Of a DNA stretch of 6,874 bases, positions 1 through 6,185 are shown in pieces. This DNA is from Lachnospiraceae bacterium. GTDB taxonomy: Bacteria; Bacillota; Clostridia; Lachnospirales; Lachnospiraceae. The stretch covers positions 1-6,874 of the forward strand of contig JAILNW010000153.1 of assembly GCA_024691145.1 (NCBI GenBank), written 5' to 3'. Every line of letters starts with the position of its first letter. Position 1 is the first letter of the stretch. The position numbers were made by a program, and so were the translations under genes. The notes beneath the pieces are model-generated. The model was not told the DNA's origin, made no database searches, and saw only the letters and a program-made list of their open reading frames with translations.

Positions 1-3000
1 TGTCTGTCTCTGAATATTTGATTATTAAATCCCTGTCTCTTCTCTGGATATCAAGGTCTTCTAGGCTTATTCCTTCTCCAAATACTATTTTGTCTGCTCT
101 TCCTGATGTTGTGCTGTTCTCGTAGTCATATATTGTATCTAATCCGTCTCCAAGATTAAGTACATATGTATCATTTCCTGTTTCTCCACTTAGTGTATCA
201 TTTCCTGTTCCTCCGTTTAACATATCATTTCCATTTCCCGCATAAAGAACATCGTTTCCTTCATCTCCGTATATAACATCATTACCTTCATATCCATATA
301 ATGTATCTGCTCCAGATTCACCAAATATTATATCTCTACTATTAGTTCCTGAATAACTATTATCATTGTTATCGCCAAAATAAGCTGGTATATTACATGT
401 GACTGCAATTTTCTTTAGATATTGTTCTTTATTTACGTATTCACTAAAGTATTCTTCAAAATTACTTGGTTCCTTAATGTTAACATATTTTATATATCTT
501 CCCATTTCAGCAACAATATCTGACATATCTTCTCCAATAGAATCAAAATAATTAACAAAATCATTAAATAAATCTGCATTTATAACTTTTCTTCCGCTTT
601 CATCTTCAGAAAAATAAATAAAATTCATAAATTCACTTAATTGTGTTTGTGCATTTAGCATGCAATAATACATATTAAATAATTCATTGTACATATTATT
701 CAATATAGGTGCAGCGGTATTTACAGGATTTGCCCCTGATGTTCCATTAAAATTATAACCCATTAATTTTTCAACTACAACCAGTTTTTTTGCATCAATA
801 AATGCTCCTCTGCTATTAGACTCAACATTATCGGCCCCTGTTATAAACGATAAAACATTCTTCACAAGTGCTTCTTTTTCTTCTTTATCGCTTGATTCAG
901 CAAACTGTCTTACATAATTAACTAACTTTCCAGTTTCATCTTTTGCCATTAATGAATGTAAACTCTCAACACTTCCAATTGCCTTAACGTTTGGTAACTC
1001 TTTTATTTCTTCTGGTATGTCTAATATATCTTTTTCGATAGTATCATAGTAATTTGCATTAAAATCAAATTCTCCTATTTTAGTAGTTCTTCCATCGTAA
1101 TAATTTATTTTTGCAATGTTTCTTCCTGATTCACTTATTGTATTCAATTCAATTGACTCAATGCCAGCTTCCTCTAGCGATAATAATTCAGAATCTTGGC
1201 TAATTCCATCGCTGTTCTTATCTTGCCATACTAATAATTTTGAATAAATTTCATCATTAATATCAATAATTCCATCTTTATTCAAATCATATTGCGAAAG
1301 TGCCATAAATCCGGTATTTGCAAGTTTTCCATTTGCCATGATTGTTGAAGTTCCAAATAATTCACTACCATCATCAATCTTACCATTATCATTTAAATCA
1401 ATTGCTAACATTGCATCATCTGGAGCGACCCATGCTGTTTTTTCTTTTAGTCCTCTAACATCTTCATCAAAGTATACTCCATCTTTTACAGAAAGTGTTT
1501 CAAATCCATCTCCATCAAAATCAATAACTAACGGATCTGCTACATATGGTGCAGTTCTGGCAGCTGTTCCATAAACATTATCTTCATACCCCATTATTTC
1601 TCCCCAGAATTCACCCATCATTTCGCCGAACTCTGTTCCCCATAATGCTCCAATTATTCCTCCAGCAATTCCAGCAAAAGCCAATACTGGTGCAGATATA
1701 CTCGCTCCAACAACAACTCCTACTAATTCAACAGCTGTTACAAACACTTCACCCATAAATAAAGAGCCTAATTGCGAGTATCCATATTTATGAAGTCTAA
1801 TTGAGCCACTCAGATAATTACCATCCTCATACATATCATCAATTAAACTTTCTTTTAGATTAATTCCAAAATCTACAACAACTACAGCTCCTGTTAACAC
1901 ATTTACAACTTTAACAACATTTACTTTTTCCTTTACTGCATATATTCCATCTTTAATTTTCTTAAAACTAATGCCATTTTTTACAATATCATCAGCATTA
2001 TTAGCAACATGTTTTACATTCACTTTCATTCCGTTTTCAAATACTCTTTGAAATCCAGCTTCTTTTGACAATGAATACTCTCCCAATTCTAATACATCTT
2101 TACCTGCAACTGATAATATATCGTCCCCATATTTTGAAATTGCATTTATGCAATTTTTATTGCTCATAACTTTCCCTAAATCATCAGAGCATTTCATTAC
2201 CTCATTAATAAATTGTTCTTTTCCTGCTACATTTACAACATCATCTGCATATTTAAGTATTTCCTCCAAATATTTTTCTGAACCAGATGATTGCATTATA
2301 TCATCAGCATATTTTATTACTTCTCCAACATAATATTCTTTACTAAATGCACTAACTACATCATCAGAATATTTTACCAGATTATCAGTAAATGAACTTG
2401 CTCCATTTGTGCTTATTATTTCATTCGAATATCTCACTAAATTATCAACAAATTCACCCTTACTAGTTGCTCTTATAACATCATCAGCATTTTTTACTAA
2501 ATAATCAGCAAATTGTTCACCAACTTCTTTGCTCACAAATGTATCGCTACAACTCATAACATTTTTTATAAAATTATCTTTTCCTGCTGTCTCTACTACA
2601 TCGTCTAAATACTTGAAAGCATTTTCCATAAAATATTCCTTTTTTGCACATGCAATAATATCATCCGCATGATTTGCAAATCTTTCAACAAACCCATTTT
2701 TACCTGTTGCTTCTACAATGTTATCTGTATATTTTACGAAATTATCTACAAAACTCTCTTTATTTACTTTTGCTATGTCGTCTGTATATTTCACCAAATT
2801 ATCTACAAAATACTTTTTATTTACTTTTGCTATATCATCTGTATATTTTGCAAACTTATCAACAAACCAATCCTTACCTGTTGTTTCTACTATGTCATCT
2901 GTATATTTTATCATATTATCTACAAAATACTTTTTATTTACTTTTGCTATATCATCTGTATATTTTGCAAACTTATCAACAAACCAATCCCTACCTGTTG

Positions 3001-4081
3001 TTTCCACTATGTCATCTCCATACTTAGTAAATAATTTAGAAAACTCAGTACTACCAACATTCTCAATTATATCATCAGAATAGTTAGTAATAAGTTTAGC
3101 AAGTTTTTCATTGCTTGAAAATTCTGCAATTCTTTCTGCATCTTCTGCTATTATTTGAGCCTTTATTTTATTTGATTTTTTGTAAATATCTCTTATTATG
3201 TTTTTTGTATACTCTGACGCATTTGAACAATAATTTTCTATTATATCATCAGCAGTATTAACAATATTATTCTCTCCTGCAAGTAACTCATCGATTAATC
3301 TTCTATCGCCACTTCCTCTAAAAACTTTATCAACCTCATTATATGTTTTTCCATTTTTTTTAACTTCATGACATGTATAATATACATCCTTTAAATCATC
3401 AATTTGACTTGCTTTAATAAGATCACATAAAGCTTGATATCCTTCATCAGTTGCACCACCAGCAGCCTTATACACATCATAAAAAACATTTTTATCTATA
3501 TTATTTATTGTTTTAATATAATCATTGTTCATAATATGATTAAATTCTGTTCTACAAAATGCATTATAAAAATCTTCTCCCTTTACATGATTCCCAAACA
3601 TTAATGTTTTTACATTTTCGCATTTTAAATTTTGAATGTACATAGTAGAAAAGCCATCATTTAATGCTTGACATGTACTACCATCTTTAAGTAGTATTTG
3701 TCCATTAACCCCTTCCCAACATATATTATTCTCTAAATCAACTCCACCTGGAACAAATTCTTCTATAAATTCAAAAAAAGAGTCCGTAAATTGATTATGA
3801 TTAAACAATTTACCCGCTTCTGTACTTGTAATATATCCATTTTCTTCTAATTCACACAAGCAATCAACAATTCTATATACTCTTGCTCCCTCATTATCAC
3901 CAATCTGACCAACACCAGCTCCAAAATATACATACCCTTCTCCTGATATGTTAGGATTATAATTCTTTGCAACATATCTATATAAAGCTTGTATTTGTTC
4001 CCCCATACTTGCCTCTTGTACATTATAATATTCAATAGCATTCTCAAAAAAATCTTCCCAATTAATATTACTAAAATCCAT
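1..4081 (-). CDS. Large RTX-family secreted protein with KYxDDI tandem repeats and FrpC-like self-processing module (C-terminus outside window)
   Basis: The frame is open from the ATG at 4081 to the window edge (1360 codons, no stop), so the C-terminus is missing. Order seen: residues 1-321, a leaderless N-terminal domain with nine cysteines; 322-660, about 17 tandem ~20-residue repeats; 720-740, a Val-rich hydrophobic stretch; 779-831, a glycine-zipper-like hydrophobic segment; Asp849-Pro850 followed by DFDGDG and three more calcium-loop-like motifs; 1029-1235, a helical linker; 1245-1306, RTX nonapeptides; 1311-1360, a calcium-binding-related tail. Known from the family: RTX proteins leave by type I secretion using an uncleaved C-terminal signal and fold in external calcium; FrpC and ApxIVA cut themselves at Asp-Pro. 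The partial HlyD gene upstream fits this export route. The start has SD AAAGGAGA 8 nt upstream. Whether it is a toxin, adhesin or contact effector is inference; no catalytic domain is recognised. RTX assignment is near certain, function is not. Confidence 0.93.
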   Translation of the reverse strand, partial: MDFSNINWEDFFENAIEYYNVQEASMGEQIQALYRYVAKNYNPNISGEGYVYFGAGVGQIGDNEGARVYRIVDCLCELEENGYITSTEAGKLFNHNQFTDSFFEFIEEFVPGGVDLENNICWEGVNGQILLKDGSTCQALNDGFSTMYIQNLKCENVKTLMFGNHVKGEDFYNAFCRTEFNHIMNNDYIKTINNIDKNVFYDVYKAAGGATDEGYQALCDLIKASQIDDLKDVYYTCHEVKKNGKTYNEVDKVFRGSGDRRLIDELLAGENNIVNTADDIIENYCSNASEYTKNIIRDIYKKSNKIKAQIIAEDAERIAEFSSNEKLAKLITNYSDDIIENVGSTEFSKLFTKYGDDIVETTGRDWFVDKFAKYTDDIAKVNKKYFVDNMIKYTDDIVETTGKDWFVDKFAKYTDDIAKVNKKYFVDNLVKYTDDIAKVNKESFVDNFVKYTDNIVEATGKNGFVERFANHADDIIACAKKEYFMENAFKYLDDVVETAGKDNFIKNVMSCSDTFVSKEVGEQFADYLVKNADDVIRATSKGEFVDNLVRYSNEIISTNGASSFTDNLVKYSDDVVSAFSKEYYVGEVIKYADDIMQSSGSEKYLEEILKYADDVVNVAGKEQFINEVMKCSDDLGKVMSNKNCINAISKYGDDILSVAGKDVLELGEYSLSKEAGFQRVFENGMKVNVKHVANNADDIVKNGISFKKIKDGIYAVKEKVNVVKVVNVLTGAVVVVDFGINLKESLIDDMYEDGNYLSGSIRLHKYGYSQLGSLFMGEVFVTAVELVGVVVGASISAPVLAFAGIAGGIIGALWGTEFGEMMGEFWGEIMGYEDNVYGTAARTAPYVADPLVIDFDGDGFETLSVKDGVYFDEDVRGLKEKTAWVAPDDAMLAIDLNDNGKIDDGSELFGTSTIMANGKLANTGFMALSQYDLNKDGIIDINDEIYSKLLVWQDKNSDGISQDSELLSLEEAGIESIELNTISESGRNIAKINYYDGRTTKIGEFDFNANYYDTIEKDILDIPEEIKELPNVKAIGSVESLHSLMAKDETGKLVNYVRQFAESSDKEEKEALVKNVLSFITGADNVESNSRGAFIDAKKLVVVEKLMGYNFNGTSGANPVNTAAPILNNMYNELFNMYYCMLNAQTQLSEFMNFIYFSEDESGRKVINADLFNDFVNYFDSIGEDMSDIVAEMGRYIKYVNIKEPSNFEEYFSEYVNKEQYLKKIAVTCNIPAYFGDNNDNSYSGTNSRDIIFGESGADTLYGYEGNDVIYGDEGNDVLYAGNGNDMLNGGTGNDTLSGETGNDTYVLNLGDGLDTIYDYENSTTSGRADKIVFGEGISLEDLDIQRRDRDLIIKYSETD
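2..151 (-). other. Haemolysin-type calcium-binding-related tail domain (partial)
   Basis: Residues 1311-1360 read GDGLDTI at the start, then ADKIVFGEGISLEDLDI and DRDLIIKY. This matches the D-T-I ... D-x-I-x-F-G-x-G-I ... D-L-x-I pattern of the domain that commonly follows RTX nonapeptides (haemolysin-type calcium-binding protein related family). It is cut by the window edge, so the secretion signal cannot be seen. Confidence 0.82.
164..349 (-). other. RTX calcium-binding nonapeptide block
   Basis: Residues 1245-1306 hold about six to seven nonapeptides of the GGxGxDxhx type, including GESGADTLY, GYEGNDVIY, GDEGNDVLY, AGNGNDMLN, GGTGNDTLS and GETGNDTY. They follow a degenerate first unit (GTNSRDIIF). 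Such units bind calcium in a parallel beta roll once outside the cell and drive folding during type I secretion. The block is short compared with classical haemolysins; more blocks may follow beyond the window. Confidence 0.95.
377..997 (-). other. Helical linker domain typical of large FrpC-like RTX proteins
   Basis: Residues 1029-1235 contain LPNVKAIGSVESLHSLMAKD and then, at 1081-1100, the TGADNV-x-SNSRGAFIDAKKL pattern. They continue with PxxxAAPILNNMYNE and a Gln-Thr-Gln-Leu helix. This succession recurs between the calcium-loop module and the RTX repeats of many large RTX proteins, recognised from memory of the family. It is predicted mostly helical. Its role is not established; it may be structural. 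Confidence 0.65.
1022..1537 (-). other. FrpC/ApxIVA-like self-processing module with Asp849-Pro850 junction
   Basis: The sequence VADPLVIDFDGDGFET places Asp849-Pro850 directly before a calcium-loop-like DFDGDG, which is the arrangement at the cleavage site of the FrpC and ApxIVA self-processing modules. In those proteins calcium triggers Asp-Pro bond breakage, and the freed aspartyl end can link to a lysine. Downstream are further EF-hand-like loops starting near Asp895 (DLNDNGKIDDGSELFG), Asp932 (DLNKDGIIDINDE) and Asp954 (DKNSDGISQDSEL). The module end is approximate, set by the roughly 177-residue size I recall for FrpC. Sequence similarity is clear; cleavage activity here is inferred. 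Confidence 0.78.
1589..1747 (-). other. Glycine-zipper-like hydrophobic segment of the RTX protein
   Basis: Residues 779-831 begin with a Val/Ala/Ile-rich stretch (VGVVVGASISAPVLAFAG). They continue with glycines spaced about every four residues (GGIIGALWG, then FGEMMGEFWGEIMG). A second hydrophobic Val-rich stretch lies earlier at about 720-740. Such segments could insert in a membrane or pack helices tightly. The segment ends 18 residues before the Asp849-Pro850 junction. The membrane role is inferred from composition only. Confidence 0.6.
2102..3118 (-). repeat. About 17 tandem ~60-nt repeats encoding a ~20-residue KYxDDI unit
   Basis: Residues 322-660 of the RTX protein are a continuous array of 19-22-residue units. 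The consensus is roughly K-x-x-F-V-D-x-[LF]-[VA]-K-Y-[TS]-D-D-[IV]-V-x-x-x-G. The Asp-Asp pair and the aromatic residues near unit positions 4 and 11 are the best kept. Units near 2700-3060 are almost identical, while those toward both edges are degenerate (for example units with MSCSDT or NHADDI), as expected if the array grows by unequal exchange in its middle. Each unit could form one amphipathic helix plus a turn. Similar K-Y-G-D-D-A repeats occur, as I recall, in large secreted polymorphic-toxin-type proteins of Bacillota; their function is not known to me. Confidence 0.93.
2798..3017 (-). repeat. Near-identical 103-bp direct repeats at 117-nt spacing inside the array
   Basis: Positions 2798-2900 and 2915-3017 match at all but two bases (2874/2991 and 2887/3004). 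One difference changes Lys to Arg, the other is silent (both encode Val). The 117-nt offset equals 39 codons, that is one 19-residue unit (starting K/R-D-W-F) plus one 20-residue unit (K-K-Y-F). This is a higher-order two-unit duplication and the most recent visible expansion of the array. Confidence 0.95.
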
Positions 4082-4084
4082 TAT

Positions 4085-4552
4085 TTAAATCTCCTTTATA
4101 ATTATTTTTTTTCCATAATTTACATTAATTTTTTTATCTACATTATTATGTCTATAACCTCTTTCTTTAAAGTATATAGCCTTACATAATGCTTCTATTT
4201 CATTAAAATTATCTATAACTTCAATTTCAAATTCTTTCTTCACATAATATTTTCTTCCTGCCTTCTCTTCTATTCTATTTACATTTTTTGATAATATATT
4301 AAAATAAATTAGACTATTTCCATAAACAAATGCATACCTGCAATAAATAGATTTATCAACTTCATGTATACCAAACTCTCTGAAATAATTCCCATATCCT
4401 GTCAATGGTTTTAGTATATACTTTTCATCTATGCTTTTTATTACTGCAAAATCAATATTATCATATGTTACTTGTGCTAGAGGATTGTATATTTTCATCG
4501 CCTCAATTTCTTTTCTTCTCTCATCTGATAAATAATCTTTTACAAACTCCAC
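4085..4552 (-). CDS. Unrecognised 155-residue protein just upstream of the RTX gene (GTG start)
   Basis: I do not recognise this family. The start is GTG at 4552-4550, chosen because AGGAGG lies 8 nt upstream; the first internal ATG (Met19) has no comparable site. No signal peptide or membrane segment is visible. The protein is Lys/Ile/Tyr-rich with a highly basic C-terminus. A charged helix near residues 9-18 (SDERRKEIEA) is followed by likely beta strands at about 28-40, 45-50 and 75-85, and a helix near 116-129. It ends 3 nt before the RTX start, so the two are probably made in linked amounts. Location directly before a putative toxin makes an immunity protein, chaperone or modifying enzyme possible; I see none of the HlyC-type acyltransferase features. 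Gene call is strong, function unknown. Confidence 0.85.
   Translation of the reverse strand: MEFVKDYLSDERRKEIEAMKIYNPLAQVTYDNIDFAVIKSIDEKYILKPLTGYGNYFREFGIHEVDKSIYCRYAFVYGNSLIYFNILSKNVNRIEEKAGRKYYVKKEFEIEVIDNFNEIEALCKAIYFKERGYRHNNVDKKINVNYGKKIIIKEI
4090..4097 (-). promoter_or_regulatory. Ribosome binding site of the RTX gene, inside the end of the preceding gene
   Basis: AAAGGAGA lies 8 nt before the ATG at 4081 and falls within the last codons of the 155-residue gene, whose TAA is at 4087-4085. Ribosomes finishing that gene would stop next to this site, so translational coupling of the two genes is likely. Confidence 0.85.
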
Positions 4553-4560
4553 TCTTCTCC

Positions 4561-4566
4561 CCTCCT
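4561..4566 (-). promoter_or_regulatory. Ribosome binding site fixing the GTG start at 4552
   Basis: AGGAGG is 8 nt upstream of the GTG and overlaps the TAG stop (4567-4565) of the 226-residue gene. The perfect core and good spacing support the non-ATG start and suggest coupling to the upstream gene. Confidence 0.85.
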
Positions 4567-5245
4567 ATTCCATATGTGCCACAAACATCATTGTTTCAAT
4601 TGCCATATCAAAGCAATTTAGTTCTTTAGGAAACACTTTTTCACATGCAGGTATTATATTTCCAAGTGCTAATGCAAATGCCATATGGTATTCAGTTGGC
4701 TCAAGTTTATATGGTTCCAGCAGTTTACGAACACTTCCATATGTATTTTTTGCTGATGATATTTCTTCATAAGGATTATGCTGATTATTCCACAATTTAA
4801 TATTTTTTCCCATATTTTTTGCATTATTCTCTACATACTTTTGAGGAGATAATCCTGTAACGTCTCCTCCATTGTTTTTATAATTTAAAATCACCGCATC
4901 CCATGCAGATATTGGACCATCACATAAAAGTCTGTTTAACTTATCTCCCATCCAGAAGTTTCCCTTCTTTGTCTCTAATTTAAACATAGGCATAAATCTT
5001 GGATCTTTAATAATATCTGCTATTATTACGTCTGGTACTTCTTTAGTAGCAACAAGTACAGATACTCCTGTTAAAACTGCAGCCATATATCCCCACATAT
5101 TAGCATCAGTTCCACCTTTTTCGTTTGTAAATGCCCTTTTTAATAGTCCTGTAATAAAATCTCCTGCTGCACCAATTCTTACAATAGGATTCTCCTTAGA
5201 TGCTTCCTCAATTTTTTCAAAAAATCTTTTTTCCTGTTCAGTCAT
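4565..5245 (-). CDS. Unrecognised 226-residue operon protein
   Basis: I do not recognise this family. The start is ATG at 5245, with AAAGGAGAA 6 nt upstream, lying in the last codons of the preceding gene; the genes are 2 nt apart. The N-terminus is a charged helix (residues 1-18) without a signal peptide. Residues 50-66 (MWGYMAAVLTGVSVLVA) are hydrophobic enough for one membrane helix, or a buried core helix. The rest is mixed and soluble-looking: an Asn/Lys-rich middle (about 123-160) and a Met/Phe-rich C-terminal helix with LNCFDMAIETMMFVAHM. There are three cysteines (in LLCDG, PACEK and LNCFD). Position between the HlyD adaptor and RTX cargo suggests a role in protecting against, handling or modifying that cargo; this is inference from context only. 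Confidence 0.87.
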   Translation of the reverse strand: MTEQEKRFFEKIEEASKENPIVRIGAAGDFITGLLKRAFTNEKGGTDANMWGYMAAVLTGVSVLVATKEVPDVIIADIIKDPRFMPMFKLETKKGNFWMGDKLNRLLCDGPISAWDAVILNYKNNGGDVTGLSPQKYVENNAKNMGKNIKLWNNQHNPYEEISSAKNTYGSVRKLLEPYKLEPTEYHMAFALALGNIIPACEKVFPKELNCFDMAIETMMFVAHME

Positions 5246-5247
5246 AA

Positions 5248-6171
5248 TTAATTCTCCTTTTCTTTATTATAATAATCTCTTACCCAGTTCCATTCATCGT
5301 CATTTTCTAAATGACAACACGCTTTTCCAGACACTAATTCTTTGTACAATATTTCGAACCAGTTGTCCTGTTCTAAATAATTATAATATACTGTATCTTT
5401 AAAACATTTACAATACTTAATCACTATTTCAGCACTGATATATAACATTCTTTTCTTGTCAAACTCATATCTGCCGATTATTTTTAACAGCAATCTTGCA
5501 TACATGGAAAAATCCTTTGCATATAGCGAATGTAACAAAGCATAAACCGTACCTAATTTGTACTTAAAATCATTACCTTTATACCAATCTGCAACATCTC
5601 TTACAAGTCCGAAACTTTCTATATCTTCCCACAAATTTTTATCCCAGGCTGTATTCCAGTCATTTTCTAATACGTATTTTATAAGATTGACCGTATCATC
5701 GAGATTTCCTTTAAAATCCTTTAATCTGTAACAATAAATGTTGTGATTTTCAAGCCCGGTAGGTATAATATCAATAAATTCATCAATGGCACTATACTTA
5801 AACTCTGAATTATTATCAACAATCTTTTTTTCCTTTAATCCACAGCCTCCTTCGTAGTCAGAAAACATAGGCTGATGTCTAAAAGTAAAGATGCCAAATT
5901 TTCCTACGATACCTGGATGACATACAATTAAATTTTCATATACCAATCTGTTTTTTCCAATTATTTCACCTTGAATATTACTATTTTTATCACATTCTAA
6001 ATGGTTTCTATAAACAATTCCTGCTCCTTTATAGTAATTTCCACTGGCTGAATAACCCCCCCTTTTTGTTGGTATTGGCATTATAGATTCCTTTAAAATA
6101 ATTTCATCTAGTTTCTCGCCTTTACAATCATATATTGGAACTACATTGGTAGCTCTTGTGTAATCCTTCAA
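5248..6171 (-). CDS. Unrecognised 307-residue, cysteine-containing operon protein (TTG start)
   Basis: I do not recognise this family. The start is TTG at 6171-6169, chosen because GGGAGG sits 8 nt upstream; the first in-frame ATG comes only at codon 31 (MPIPT), losing a plausible N-terminus. No signal peptide or clear membrane helix is seen. Two parts are apparent. About 1-125 is Gly/Tyr-rich and probably beta-structured, with GGYSASGNYYKGAGIVYRN, VCHPG and FRHQPMF. About 145-300 is a helical half rich in Trp, Tyr and charged residues (ENDWNTAWDKNLWED, DEWNWVRDYY). There are nine cysteines, including KYCKCFK and KACCHLE, but no standard metal-site spacing I can name. It follows the HlyD gene by 14 nt. 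Function unknown; an enzyme, immunity or assembly factor for the RTX protein is possible. Confidence 0.85.
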   Translation of the reverse strand: MKDYTRATNVVPIYDCKGEKLDEIILKESIMPIPTKRGGYSASGNYYKGAGIVYRNHLECDKNSNIQGEIIGKNRLVYENLIVCHPGIVGKFGIFTFRHQPMFSDYEGGCGLKEKKIVDNNSEFKYSAIDEFIDIIPTGLENHNIYCYRLKDFKGNLDDTVNLIKYVLENDWNTAWDKNLWEDIESFGLVRDVADWYKGNDFKYKLGTVYALLHSLYAKDFSMYARLLLKIIGRYEFDKKRMLYISAEIVIKYCKCFKDTVYYNYLEQDNWFEILYKELVSGKACCHLENDDEWNWVRDYYNKEKEN

Positions 6172-6179
6172 TAATTCTC

Positions 6180-6185
6180 CCTCCC
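6180..6185 (-). promoter_or_regulatory. Ribosome binding site fixing the TTG start at 6171
   Basis: GGGAGG begins immediately after the TAA stop (6188-6186) of the HlyD-family gene and is 8 nt from the TTG. It supports TTG rather than the ATG 30 codons later, and links translation of the two genes. Confidence 0.8.

Noticed and set aside
1338..2333. Plus-strand open frames of 60-80 codons opposite the RTX gene
   Set aside because: They lie entirely opposite well-supported RTX protein domains, lack SD sequences and have Ser/Pro/Leu-rich compositions typical of antisense reading of A-rich coding DNA.
2669..3083. Three overlapping plus-strand open frames across the repeat array
   Set aside because: They are antisense shadows: the repeat period is a multiple of three, so stop-free frames recur. 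They have no SD, and the translations are low-complexity Tyr/Leu/Phe/Ile/Ser repeats.
2102..3118. CRISPR array
   Set aside because: The ~60-nt periodicity has no constant repeat plus unique spacer structure; the whole array is an open coding frame with protein-level conservation.
3847..4047. Minus-strand 66-codon open frame near the RTX N-terminus
   Set aside because: It lies in another frame inside the RTX gene, which is continuous with a strong SD and start at 4081.
4085..4552. HlyC-type toxin-activating acyltransferase
   Set aside because: Size and position are roughly right, but I see none of the conserved HlyC-like motifs (such as the Pro-Val-Ala-Tyr-x-x-Trp-Ala region).
3989..4629. 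Plus-strand open frames opposite the 155-residue gene
   Set aside because: They oppose a gene with a clear SD and operon position, and their own translations are hydrophobic low-complexity shadows without an SD.
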